DNA of 64,000 bases, from assembly GCF_000711215.1 (NCBI RefSeq), contig NZ_JOMF01000006.1:124001-188000 (forward strand). Direction: 5' to 3'. How positions within the stretch are numbered: the stretch's first letter is position 1; each line of letters opens with the position of its first letter. Below, piece after piece: positions 8,496 to 16,930 of the stretch. The position numbers were made by a program, and so were the translations under genes. Origin of the DNA: Methanomicrobium mobile BP. Its GTDB lineage: Archaea > Halobacteriota > Methanomicrobia > Methanomicrobiales > Methanomicrobiaceae. The notes under the pieces were generated by a model. That model had not been told where the DNA came from, made no database searches, and worked only from the letters and a program-made list of their open reading frames with translations.

Positions 8496-8563
8496 AATCA
8501 CTGATTTTCAGGAATCACAAATTTTCAGTAATCACCAATTCTCAGTAATCACTAAATATCTGT
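8496..8563. repeat. 17-base tandem repeat, four units
   Basis: Four consecutive 17-base units at 8496, 8513, 8530 and 8547 follow the pattern AATCAC--ATTTTCAGT. The first three are close and the fourth is more worn. The array ends 18 bases before the deformylase start codon, so it lies inside that gene's promoter or leader region. Confidence 0.8.
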
Positions 8564-8581
8564 AAGTCTTACTTTTCGGGA

Positions 8582-9082
8582 ATGATTCAAAAAATCCGCC
8601 TTTACGGGGATCCCGTTCTTTTCGAGAGCTGTGATACGGTTGAGTCAATCGGCGACAGTGAGAAGGCGATACTGGAAGATATGTGGGATACCATGCTTCA
8701 CAATAACTGCGTTGGTCTCTCCGCACCGCAGATTGGAGTGAAAAAGCGGCTTTTCGTCGTGAACGCCGGCGGAGTATCCATCCGCGGTGCAAATCCCGAA
8801 GTTCTGAGCGAGGGCGTAATGTCCGAGGATACCGAAGGAAGCCCCTGCATCCCGGGGATTCATCGTCCGATAAGACGCCCGAAGAAGATTGTCTGCCGCT
8901 ATCTTGACGAGAGCGGCGAGACCGTGGAACGCGAACTCAAAGGGCTTGCGGCACGGGCATTCCTGCACGAGAAGGATCACCATGACGGCATCATGTTCAT
9001 AGATCACCTCAAACCCTTCCAGAGAAAACTCATTCAGAAAGATCTCGATAAAATAAGCGAATCGGCAAAAAATAATGAGTAA
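8582..9082 (+). CDS. def: Peptide deformylase-like protein with altered metal-ligand motif
   Basis: Bacterial deformylases remove the formyl group from initiator formyl-methionine, which archaea are not known to use. The 166-residue protein shows all three family motifs: VGLSAPQIG (44-52), EGSPCIPG (85-92) and HEKDHHDG (129-136). The last supplies His129, Glu130 and His133. In the second motif the family has EGCLS with the cysteine binding metal. Here that position is Ser87 and a cysteine, Cys89, lies two places on. Metal binding may therefore be changed, or the activity lost or redirected. The substrate is unknown. It stands alone, with a 17-base repeat array just upstream. Confidence 0.85.
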   Translation: MIQKIRLYGDPVLFESCDTVESIGDSEKAILEDMWDTMLHNNCVGLSAPQIGVKKRLFVVNAGGVSIRGANPEVLSEGVMSEDTEGSPCIPGIHRPIRRPKKIVCRYLDESGETVERELKGLAARAFLHEKDHHDGIMFIDHLKPFQRKLIQKDLDKISESAKNNE

Positions 9083-9109
9083 TAATTCGATTGAATAAAA
9101 TGGGTCGGA

Positions 9110-11053
9110 TTATTCGATAATCCTCTTTTCGCCGGCAATCGCCGCGTCATATCCGCCAATGCCGCTAAGGCGTTCTTTATAGGCGTCGGATGAGATGACA
9201 TCGATGAGCGTCTGTATCCTCTTATCCGAGATCTCGCTATCTCTTATTGCAATCTCGTAGCGTGCCTTTGCAATGCCGGCAAACTCAAGCCCGCAGGATT
9301 TTGCTATGCTGCACGGCACGAAACAGCATTCGCTTCTGCCGTTTACGACCGAGACCGCCGCCGCCATCTCGCCCGCGAATATTATATCCGAGCGCTTAAG
9401 CGTGTCGGATTCGGCATCCTTTCCGCAAAGACCTTTCTCTGCAAGAAGTCTTCTCAATATCAGCTCGGACTCGGAGTCCTTAGGCTGTGAGGCGAAGAGG
9501 ATCCCGCCTGCGGCAAGCGACTTCAGTGTCTCTTCCGCGGTCATCGATCTCCGCATCGCAAAGCCGTATTCTATTCCGGCGGCGGCAATAAGGTGAACAC
9601 GTGCCTCGGGCAGGTAGCGTTTTACCGCCGCCGTGTTGTAGTCGCCGTCGGGACCGAGGGCATGAAGCGGCGCACAGTGACAGATATCCTTCTTCAGAGC
9701 GATGACGCCGCCCATGTTGCCGGAATTGTAGATATGAAGAATTACGCCCTTCTCTCTGAGCAGTTCGGAGAGAGCGCCGAGCGCCGGGTCGGTCATTCCG
9801 ATTACGAGAAGAGAGCGGTCGGCATACTCCTGCGGCTGTGTGAGGCAGACGCTTACGCTCTCTCCCGCGGAATATCCTTCAAGCGGTGCGGGAATGCGCA
9901 GATATGCATTGGATTTCAGAGTCGCGGTCTGCACGCCCGCACCCCGCGACTGCTGTGCCGCATAATAGACATCGCCTTTTTTGGCGACGGAGAGAAGGAC
10001 GAACTCGTCGAATCCGACATTGGACGAGAGATCGGCCGTGAGAACGGCGTCGGTTCTGCCGCAGTCAAATCCCGTGTATCCCCATGAATCCAGAAGCGGG
10101 CCCACTACCTCGCGAAGAACAACCTGCGCCGAGATTGGATAACCCGGGAGTCCGATTATCGGTTTATTATTGATTCTGCCCAGAATCATCGGCTTACCCG
10201 GCATTATTCCGATACCGTGGAAGATAAGTTCGCCGAGCTCTGCGATGACGCTGCCGGTGAAGTCTTTTGTTCCGGCGGACGAGCCCGCGGATACGATCAC
10301 GACATCGTTCTCCTCGACCGCTTTTTGAATGGCGGCACGAATCAGATCGGGTTCGTCCGGCGTCATCGGATAGATTTTCGGAACCACGTGCCGCTCTTTG
10401 AGCCAGATTGCCGCCATCGGTATATTGCTCTCGACGACCTGTCCGGGTTTCGGTGTCTCGCCTATCTTAATGAGTTCGCTGCCGGTGGGAATCAGCCCCG
10501 CCGTGACTTTATGCACGGCAATTTCCGAGAAACCGTAGGTTCCGAGGGCGCCGCAGTCAAACGGACGTATCCTGTGACCCGCGGGTATGACAAGGTCGCC
10601 TTTCTTTATGTCCTCACCCGCGGCTCTTACATTCTGCCAGGGTCTTGCGGCCTTCCTTATGAGAAAACCGTCTCCGTCCGCCCATGTATCCTCAATCATT
10701 ATGACGGCATCGTATTCGGGCAGGACGTGGTTGCCGGTGTTGACGCGGAGATAATTAGTTATCTTTACCGGCGACTGCTCGGTTGCCCCCACGGTGTCCG
10801 CACTCTTTACGGCAATGCCGTCCATTGCGGATACGTTTGCGGGCGGCACCGAATAGCCCGCACGAAGCGACTCCGCAGATATTCTGCCGCAGGCGTCGAG
10901 AAGCGGGACGGTCTCGCGGTTATTCGGACCGTCGGGTCTCACGAAAGAAGAACGCATTGCGGCGACCGCCTCATCCAGACTTATCTGATTGAGGTAGCGG
11001 GTAACCTTGGGTTTTTTGGAGCTGTTGACGTCTGCCGCCTTACCGTCTACCAC
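9110..11053 (-). CDS. MoeA-like molybdenum cofactor protein fused to a C-terminal PBP-like domain
   Basis: A 647-residue protein. Residues 25 to about 425 are MoeA-type: SAMDGIAVKSADT, the linker IPTGSEL, and the GTP/MPT-binding SAGSSAGTKDFT and IMPGKPMILG with GLPGYPISAQVV. MoeA inserts molybdate or tungstate into adenylylated molybdopterin. Residues 435-647 resemble a periplasmic-binding-protein-like domain (LLVIGMTDPALGALSELL, CHCAPLHALG) known as a fusion partner of MoeA in archaea and some bacteria, where it may sense or bind the oxyanion; that role is inferred. The start is GTG, with GAGGTG five bases upstream inside the end of moeA, which it overlaps by seven bases. Confidence 0.9.
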   Translation of the reverse strand: MVDGKAADVNSSKKPKVTRYLNQISLDEAVAAMRSSFVRPDGPNNRETVPLLDACGRISAESLRAGYSVPPANVSAMDGIAVKSADTVGATEQSPVKITNYLRVNTGNHVLPEYDAVIMIEDTWADGDGFLIRKAARPWQNVRAAGEDIKKGDLVIPAGHRIRPFDCGALGTYGFSEIAVHKVTAGLIPTGSELIKIGETPKPGQVVESNIPMAAIWLKERHVVPKIYPMTPDEPDLIRAAIQKAVEENDVVIVSAGSSAGTKDFTGSVIAELGELIFHGIGIMPGKPMILGRINNKPIIGLPGYPISAQVVLREVVGPLLDSWGYTGFDCGRTDAVLTADLSSNVGFDEFVLLSVAKKGDVYYAAQQSRGAGVQTATLKSNAYLRIPAPLEGYSAGESVSVCLTQPQEYADRSLLVIGMTDPALGALSELLREKGVILHIYNSGNMGGVIALKKDICHCAPLHALGPDGDYNTAAVKRYLPEARVHLIAAAGIEYGFAMRRSMTAEETLKSLAAGGILFASQPKDSESELILRRLLAEKGLCGKDAESDTLKRSDIIFAGEMAAAVSVVNGRSECCFVPCSIAKSCGLEFAGIAKARYEIAIRDSEISDKRIQTLIDVISSDAYKERLSGIGGYDAAIAGEKRIIE

Positions 11054-12258
11054 ATGAACACCTCGACAAACTCTCCCGCTTCAAGCCCTTCGCAACCTGC
11101 GGGAATTTTAACGACGCCGTCGCTCTCGACTATGGTATTCAAAAGACCCGACTTACCGAAGAGCGGCTCGGCAAGTCCGTCCTCCGTGATGCGGACGCGG
11201 ACATACTCCTCGCGCCCTTTCTCCGAGGCGATATTGGTCAGGAGCTTTGCGCTCTTCAAAGTCGCGGTATCCTTCTCAAGACCGCATAATCTTCTCAGCA
11301 TATGCCTTACGAGCACGGAGAGGACCATGTAGGTCGCGGCAGGGTGACCGGGTATGCCCACTATCGGAGTCTCGCCTATCTTTCCGATGATGGTCGGCTT
11401 TCCGGGTGCAAGCGCAATGCCGTGCACGAGGACGTCGCCGACGCCGTAGATTGCCTGTGCGGTCACGTCCTTCAAGTCCTTGGAACTGCCGCCGGAGACA
11501 AGGATAAGGTCGCATTTGTCCTTCGCTTCTCTCAGAAGCGCTTTCATCTCCTCGCAGTCGTCGCGGACAACACCCAGACGCCGCGGAATGCACCCGTATT
11601 TCTTCGCAAACGCCGAACAGAGATAGCTGTTGACATCGCGGATCTGACCTATCTCGGGGACGGTGTCGACATCGACGATCTCGATGCCGGTGGAGATTAT
11701 TCCGATTACGGGCTTTCTCTTTACCGGCACCTGCGCATAACCGATGGCGGCAAGCGCACCTATATCCGAAGCCGTAAGAACTTTTCCCGCCTTATAGACG
11801 ACGCTGTCCTTCCTGAAGTCTTCGCCGGCATAGATGACGTTTTCGCCGTGGGCAACGGGGCGCTTTACGAGGATGTCGCCCGCGACCTCGTCGGTATACT
11901 CAAGCATGACGACCGCATCGGCGCCGGCGGGCATTCTGCCGCCGGTGGGGATATTCAGGCATTCCCCTTTTACTATACTCCTGTCCTCGCCGACACCCAT
12001 GGGTATCCTGCCGGCAAGCCTGAGCATGACGGGCATGGAATCGGTTGCCGTCACGGTATCGGCGGCAATCACGGCATATCCGTCCTTCCAGGATTTGTTA
12101 AATCCCGGAATGTCTATGTCGGATACGGCATCCTCAGCAAGTATTCGTCCGTATGCATCCTCAAGACCCACGGTCTCGGAATCGACAACGGGCACAATAC
12201 CCTCCGCAATCTTCACTGCTTCGCTGACCGCGATAACTTTCAGAAAATTTCCGCTCAA
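11047..12258 (-). CDS. moeA: MoeA, molybdopterin molybdenumtransferase
   Basis: Single-domain MoeA of 403 residues. It has DIDIPGFNKSWKDGYAV near residue 47, the FNIPTGGRMPAGADAVVMLE-type segment near 100, VSGGSSKDLKDVT near 255, and ALAPGKPTIIG with GIPGHPAATYMVL near 290. It joins the metal to molybdopterin for the Fmd/Fwd and related enzymes. It is first of a two-gene unit with the fused MoeA-PBP protein; tandem MoeA paralogues often divide Mo and W work, but which is which cannot be told here. Confidence 0.93.
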   Translation of the reverse strand: MSGNFLKVIAVSEAVKIAEGIVPVVDSETVGLEDAYGRILAEDAVSDIDIPGFNKSWKDGYAVIAADTVTATDSMPVMLRLAGRIPMGVGEDRSIVKGECLNIPTGGRMPAGADAVVMLEYTDEVAGDILVKRPVAHGENVIYAGEDFRKDSVVYKAGKVLTASDIGALAAIGYAQVPVKRKPVIGIISTGIEIVDVDTVPEIGQIRDVNSYLCSAFAKKYGCIPRRLGVVRDDCEEMKALLREAKDKCDLILVSGGSSKDLKDVTAQAIYGVGDVLVHGIALAPGKPTIIGKIGETPIVGIPGHPAATYMVLSVLVRHMLRRLCGLEKDTATLKSAKLLTNIASEKGREEYVRVRITEDGLAEPLFGKSGLLNTIVESDGVVKIPAGCEGLEAGEFVEVFMW

Positions 12259-12358
12259 TTTTTTGTCTCCGTTTTTCGTAATTATTGTTGTTTTACGGCA
12301 TTTTTGTTGATTTAATAATGATATTGTTTCTTAAAATATTGATTGTTAACTGAATTTG

Positions 12359-12424
12359 AATTGAGTTTTAATTGAGTCTTAATTGAGTTTTAATTGATTA
12401 TTAATTGATTTTCAATTGAATTAT
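12359..12424. repeat. 11-base tandem repeat, six units (AATTGAGTTTT type)
   Basis: Six head-to-tail 11-base units at 12359, 12370, 12381, 12392, 12403 and 12414 all begin AATTGA. Units one and three are identical. The rest drift at the last five positions. Confidence 0.85.
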
Positions 12425-12497
12425 TCATGAATGGGATTGTTCATGAATGGATTGTCCATAATGAGATTATTGATGAATGGGACTATTCGTGAATTTT
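12424..12497. repeat. 16-base tandem repeat (TCATGAATGGGATTGT type)
   Basis: Directly after the 11-base array, four to five units of about 16 bases follow, beginning TCATGAATGG, TCATGAATGG, CATAATGAG, TGATGAATGGG and TCGTGAAT. The change of unit length at 12424 is abrupt. Confidence 0.7.
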
Positions 12498-12570
12498 CAG
12501 TCAGTTCCGACTACTCAAGCTGCCCCAAGTTAGCCGAAACTGTCCTGAAATACTCAAAATGTAAAAAGCG

Positions 12571-12756
12571 TTACTTAAAACATCCGAGCTGACACTGTCT
12601 TATCTTTATACCGCGTGTATTGCAGAATTTTCCGATATCTTCGACCGGAATATCGTTCTTCTTTGCAATCGACAATGCCTGTTCGCATGTGATTACTTCC
12701 CCGATACCCTCTTTCTTTAAAAGATCCGCAATCTTGTCTTTATACTCAGCATTCAT
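12571..12756 (-). CDS. Small conserved archaeal protein with C-terminal CQLGC motif
   Basis: A 61-residue protein, MNAEYKDKIADLL to IRQCQLGCFK. The first 50 residues look like a small three-helix domain (EQALSIAKKNDIPVEDIGKFCN), a shape seen in short DNA- or partner-binding folds. The CQLGC end, with a third cysteine at CNTRG, may bind metal or iron-sulfur. Similar small proteins exist in other methanogens, but I know of no assigned function. It lies between moeA and the modC gene in a Mo/W cluster, so a link to oxyanion metabolism is possible but unproven. Confidence 0.7.
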   Translation of the reverse strand: MNAEYKDKIADLLKKEGIGEVITCEQALSIAKKNDIPVEDIGKFCNTRGIKIRQCQLGCFK

Positions 12757-12905
12757 AACCAGTATTGATTTACAAAATATTAGAGTTTATCGAATGACGT
12801 GAACTTACGGCATACTTACGGTACAATATAAAACACGGTAAAACACGGACAAAATTTCAGAACATGGTCTAAAAATGAAAACGGAAAAACGGGAATACGG
12901 CAGTA

Positions 12906-13970
12906 TCAGACAAATACCTGAACCGCCGTTGCCTTAAACGTTATCGTAACTTCGTCGCCGACCTTAAGATCGAGCCTTGAAATACTCTGTCTCGTTATCG
13001 CCGCCGCCAGCGTTATTCCGATATCCGCATAGACGTAGGCGTAAGAGCCGTTATCCTCTATCGAGGTAATTCTGCCGCGGAACGCGTTGGCGGCACTGGA
13101 TTGGAACTTTTCACGCGAGATGATCAGTTCTTCGGGTCTTATACCCACACTTACCGTTCCCGAGAGCGTGGTAACGGCACGAACCCTCACGCCCGCTATA
13201 TCGACGCAGACCGTGCCACCGTTCTCTACGAGGACTTCGCCGCGGAACAGGTTCAAATTCTCGGCAAATGACGAGACGAAACCGTGTGACGGGTTATGAA
13301 TTACCTCTTCGGGCGATCCGGCGGCTACGATCTTACCGTTATCTATGACCGCCATACTGTCGGCAACGGCAAGAGCGTCCACTATGGAATGCGTCACTAT
13401 GATGCAGGGAATACCTTCGGTGCGTATCACGGACGCAAGTTCGCGGCGCATCTGCTCCTGAGTGCGGACATCCAGAGCCGCGAGAGGCTCGTCCAGAAGA
13501 AGAAGACCGGGTCTGGGTGCAATAGCGCGTGCAAGAGCCGTTCTCTGACGCTGACCGCCGGAAAGCCTTGTCACGCGTTCGTTCATGATGCCCTCTATGC
13601 CCATTCTCTCGCAGAGTTCACGAACGCGTTCATCGATCTCCTCCTGCGGCATCTTCCTTGCCTTAAGACCGTAGGCAATATTCTCTGCCACGGTCATATG
13701 CGGAAAGAGTGCGTAATTCTGGAACATATATCCGATATTTCTGTCTTCGGGTGCAACGAAGACACCCTGTTCGATATCGCAGAGCACCCTGCCGTTCAGG
13801 ACGATTCTGCCCGATGCGGGTCGGATAAGCCCCGAAAGAATCTTCAGAACCGTTGATTTGCCGGCACCGTTCTCCCCTATGAGCGCCAGAGTCTTTCCGT
13901 CCCCTACATTGAGTTCGCCGACATCGAGAGTGAAATCGCGAAGAACGGATTTGAAAGAAGATTTCAGCAT
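12906..13970 (-). CDS. modC: Molybdate/tungstate ABC transporter ATP-binding protein (ModC type), copy 1
   Basis: ATPase of an oxyanion importer, 354 residues. Walker A GENGAGKST near residue 33, Q-loop MFQNYALFPHMT near 83, signature LSGGQRQR near 138, Walker B LLLLDEP, and switch His in VTHSIVDA. Residues 230-354 form a TOBE-like regulatory domain (SVGIRPEELIIS, ITFKATAVQVFV) that in ModC proteins binds the oxyanion. The ATG overlaps the modB stop (ATGA). Mo and W cannot be told apart by sequence. Confidence 0.93.
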   Translation of the reverse strand: MLKSSFKSVLRDFTLDVGELNVGDGKTLALIGENGAGKSTVLKILSGLIRPASGRIVLNGRVLCDIEQGVFVAPEDRNIGYMFQNYALFPHMTVAENIAYGLKARKMPQEEIDERVRELCERMGIEGIMNERVTRLSGGQRQRTALARAIAPRPGLLLLDEPLAALDVRTQEQMRRELASVIRTEGIPCIIVTHSIVDALAVADSMAVIDNGKIVAAGSPEEVIHNPSHGFVSSFAENLNLFRGEVLVENGGTVCVDIAGVRVRAVTTLSGTVSVGIRPEELIISREKFQSSAANAFRGRITSIEDNGSYAYVYADIGITLAAAITRQSISRLDLKVGDEVTITFKATAVQVFV

Positions 13971-14785
13971 CAGCTCTCACCCCTGCCAGAGATGTATTTT
14001 ACGGTCAGAATCACGCTGAACGAGAAGACCACAAGCACAATCGCAAGTGCGACGGCGACATTCATATCGCTCTGCATTGTCGTGTATATCGCGAGCGGCA
14101 TCGTCTGAGTCGTTCCCTGAAAGTTGCCGGCAAACATGAGAGTCGCACCGAACTCTCCGAGAGCTCTTGCAAAGGTCATGATTATGCCCGACAGAAGAGC
14201 GCTTGCGGCAATCGGGAGCGTTATCCTGAAGAATGTCCCGGCAGGACCCTCCCCCAGCGTCCTCGATGCCGATTCGTAATCCCTGTCGACAGCCTCAAAA
14301 CTCGAGCGTGCCTGACGGATGTAAAACGGCGATGACACGAAGATCTGCGATATGATTACCGCCAGCGTCGTAAACGGCAGGTATATCCCGAATATGCCCA
14401 GAGACTGACCGACCAGACCGTTTCTTCCGAACGCAATCAGGAGCGCAAGACCCGCGACCGTGGGCGGCAGAACAATCGGAAGATCGGTGAGGGTATCGAC
14501 GATATTGCGTCCGCGGTATGCCACCCTTGCATTGACGTATGCCAGCGGCGTTCCCAAAATGACCACAATCACCGTGCTTATCGATGCCGTCACGGCACTC
14601 AGCCAGAGTGCATCAAGAGCCGCGGGGCTCATTATTGCGGTGACAAAATCCGCAGGCGTGACACGCGTGAACAACGCCGCAAGCGGAATCGTAATGAAGA
14701 ACAGGAAACCGAATATCAGAATGCCGGCTATAACCGCGGTAAGCGTCCTGCCTGCACCGGTCTTCTGTATCGAACAGGTATTCAT
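13970..14785 (-). CDS. modB: Molybdate/tungstate ABC transporter permease (ModB type), copy 1
   Basis: Membrane subunit of 271 residues, starting MNTCSIQKTGAGRTL. Further upstream in-frame ATGs exist, but GGAG seven bases before 14785 decides the start. It has about six transmembrane segments and the permease coupling motif ALGEFGATLMFAGNFQGTTQTMPLAIY. A possible TATA element on the minus strand near 14896-14902 suggests a second promoter inside the modA-modB gap of 152 bases. Confidence 0.92.
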   Translation of the reverse strand: MNTCSIQKTGAGRTLTAVIAGILIFGFLFFITIPLAALFTRVTPADFVTAIMSPAALDALWLSAVTASISTVIVVILGTPLAYVNARVAYRGRNIVDTLTDLPIVLPPTVAGLALLIAFGRNGLVGQSLGIFGIYLPFTTLAVIISQIFVSSPFYIRQARSSFEAVDRDYESASRTLGEGPAGTFFRITLPIAASALLSGIIMTFARALGEFGATLMFAGNFQGTTQTMPLAIYTTMQSDMNVAVALAIVLVVFSFSVILTVKYISGRGES

Positions 14786-14937
14786 TTTTAACTCCGATCG
14801 GGACCGCAAAAATGCCGACCCGTGATTCATGGCATAATGAAACTTAATGCAACTAATGTAAACCTGATGCAATCTTAATGCAAACGGTTTGCAGTTATAT
14901 TATGCCGAAAATAAGATTTGGTTTTTTGGTTTTGTGA

Positions 14938-15789
14938 TTATGCCACGTCAAAACCGTACTCTTTGAGAACCGCGGTTCCCTTATCGCCGGTGAGGTATGC
15001 TTCAAAGAGCTTTACCGCATCTTTGTCCGCATTTGCCTTGAGGATTCCATACGGGTAGCTTGCAATCACATTGTATTTGTCGGGGATCTCAATCAGTGTG
15101 ATATCCTTCCTGTCGGCTTTGCTGATATCCGACTTATAGACGATGGAACCGTCGGCTTCGCCGAGAACCAGAACCGGCTTGATTTTATCGACGGCGTCAA
15201 CCTCGGAGACCACGTTCTTCATGAATGCATCGACATATCCCTCATTGCCGTCATCCTGATATTTACCGATGATGTCACGTGTGTACTGACCGAACGGCAC
15301 GTCTTTGTTGCCGATTACAAGTAGTGTTCCCTCTTTGGAGAGATCGCCGAGTTCCTTGATGCCTGCTTTGTTTTCGGCAGGAACGGCGATTGCAAGTTTG
15401 TTGGTTAAAAGAACTTTCTTCTCGGTAATCAGACCCGCATCCTTAATGGGATCGAACTGCTTGTCGTTTGCCGAGATAAAGATATCAACGTCGGCACCTT
15501 CCTGAATCTGCGTCTTTAAGGTCTGACTTCCGGCAAAGTTCGTAATTACCTTGATATTCTTATTCTCTTCCATGAATTTATTGACAATATCGGTAAGCGC
15601 ACCTTTAAGCGATGCGGCTGCAAAGACCGTTATCTCGACGGGTTCTTCCGTAACGACCGTAACCGTTTTTTCGGCAGTACCTGCGGTTCCGGTATTTCCT
15701 GACGGTGTGGCGGTGTATCCTGCGGCGAATGCAGACAGAACAATACCGAATACCAGTGCCGCAATCAACAGAACATTTTTACGACTCAT
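14938..15789 (-). CDS. modA: Molybdate-binding protein (ModA type), copy 1
   Basis: Extracytoplasmic binding protein of 283 residues, MSRKNVLLIAALVFGIVLSAFAAG, with an N-terminal signal segment. A GGTGAT ribosome binding site six bases before 15789 picks this ATG over the one seven codons upstream. Mature-domain features are EITVFAAASLKGALTDIVNKF, NFAGSQTLKTQIQEGADVDIFISAN and GNKDVPFGQYTRD, typical of classical ModA. It is first of modA-modB-modC and divergent from the second importer. Confidence 0.92.
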   Translation of the reverse strand: MSRKNVLLIAALVFGIVLSAFAAGYTATPSGNTGTAGTAEKTVTVVTEEPVEITVFAAASLKGALTDIVNKFMEENKNIKVITNFAGSQTLKTQIQEGADVDIFISANDKQFDPIKDAGLITEKKVLLTNKLAIAVPAENKAGIKELGDLSKEGTLLVIGNKDVPFGQYTRDIIGKYQDDGNEGYVDAFMKNVVSEVDAVDKIKPVLVLGEADGSIVYKSDISKADRKDITLIEIPDKYNVIASYPYGILKANADKDAVKLFEAYLTGDKGTAVLKEYGFDVA

Positions 15790-16068
15790 AATATCACCAG
15801 TAAATATCACATTTATCCGATATAATACCGACTGAATAAGTTAAGCATATGTAGTTTACAAAATACCGCGCGTCAGAGAGTGACGTATATACACACGCGA
15901 GAGTGCCGCAAAATTCACAGCGTGATGCAATCACTAAAAGGACACATTTAGAGATGAAAACGATATGCGGGCAGCAGCAAACGGCAGTATGAAATTGTTA
16001 ATTACATTAAGTTAACACATTCGTTAAAAAACCGTCCCTTTTTTAAACAGGATCGCCAAAACTCAATC
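15790..16068. promoter_or_regulatory. Divergent control region between the two mod operons
   Basis: On the minus strand TATTATAT lies at 15817-15825, about 30 bases before modA. On the plus strand TTTTTTAAAC at 16039-16048 is about 25 bases from the second binding-protein gene, which has no ribosome binding site and may be leaderless. Between them CGTCA (15871-15875) and TGACG (15881-15885) make a short inverted repeat that could bind a shared regulator. No ModE-type consensus is claimed. Confidence 0.4.
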
Positions 16069-16884
16069 ATGCAAAGATCAATTCTGTCTGTAATGTCGGC
16101 AATGCTTCTTTTGCTTGCTCTGACAATGTTTGCCGGATGCACGGGAACGACACCTTCCGCACCGTCCGCAACCGATTCCGCCGATGAAAAAATCTTCGTC
16201 TACTCCGGCGCCGGCTTAAAAGGTCCGATGTCCGAGATAGGCAAGCTCTTTACCGAGAAATACGGCAACGAGGTCGAATTCACGTTTGCGGGTTCGGGTG
16301 TGCTGATCTCGCAGATGAAGACGACAAACCTCGGCGATGTCTTCATACCCGGAGGTCAGCCGGATTATCAGTCGGCAGTCGATCAGGGACTTGTTCAGCC
16401 AAACCCGCAGCTTGTAGCCTACCACGTCCCCGTAATCGCGGTACCCAAGGGCAATCCGAAAGAGATTAAGGACGTAACCGACCTTGCAAAGAGCGGAATG
16501 CGTGTGGCACTCGGCGATGCGAACGCAACCGCTATCGGAAAGGCGGGCGTAAAGATCTTCACGAAAGCGGGAATCCTTGACGATGTCGAGAAGAACGTCG
16601 TTATGCGCGGCGCAACCATCAACGAGGTCGTAACCGCGCTTGCATCGGGCAATGCGGATGTCGCACTCCTTACGAAGGACAATGCAAAGGCGGATAAGTT
16701 TGACATAATCGAGATACCCGTATCGGACAACTCAATCCTAATAACGCCGATAGGCATCACGACCTTCACGAAGAATCCGACACTTGCGCAGAAGTTCGCT
16801 GACTTCACCGCATCGGACGAGGGTAAAGCCATTTTCAAGAAATACGGCTTCCCGCCCTATCCGGATCCGAAATACACGGCTTGA
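16069..16884 (+). CDS. Oxyanion-binding lipoprotein of the second Mo/W importer (ModA family)
   Basis: A 271-residue binding protein with a lipoprotein signal ending at FAGC (Cys at residue 24), followed by a Ser/Thr-rich tether. The domain begins KIFVYSGAGLKGPMSEIGKLF and continues FAGSGVLISQMKTTNLGDVFIPG. It is distant from the modA product at 15.8 kb (SGAGLKG against AAASLKG), so the two may prefer different oxyanions. It is first of a three-gene importer operon. Calling it a tungstate rather than molybdate protein would need binding data. Confidence 0.88.
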   Translation: MQRSILSVMSAMLLLLALTMFAGCTGTTPSAPSATDSADEKIFVYSGAGLKGPMSEIGKLFTEKYGNEVEFTFAGSGVLISQMKTTNLGDVFIPGGQPDYQSAVDQGLVQPNPQLVAYHVPVIAVPKGNPKEIKDVTDLAKSGMRVALGDANATAIGKAGVKIFTKAGILDDVEKNVVMRGATINEVVTALASGNADVALLTKDNAKADKFDIIEIPVSDNSILITPIGITTFTKNPTLAQKFADFTASDEGKAIFKKYGFPPYPDPKYTA

Positions 16885-16930
16885 ATGAACCTGAAGACTT
16901 CTAAGTCCGATTAATTGCGGTCAACGGTCA

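Larger units (their letters stand above)
12259..12570. other. AT-rich gap upstream of moeA
   Basis: This 312-base gap has no gene. It contains two adjacent repeat blocks (annotated separately) and should hold the moeA promoter near its left side, where the minus strand is strongly AT-rich. Confidence 0.5.

Noticed and set aside
10217-12315. Two plus-strand open frames of 371 and 337 codons opposite the moeA genes
   Set aside because: Both lie wholly against recognised MoeA proteins and are rich in rare, low-complexity residues. They arise from codon bias.
12359-12497. Possible CRISPR array
   Set aside because: The repeats are directly adjacent with no spacers of unique sequence, too short, and no cas genes are in the window.
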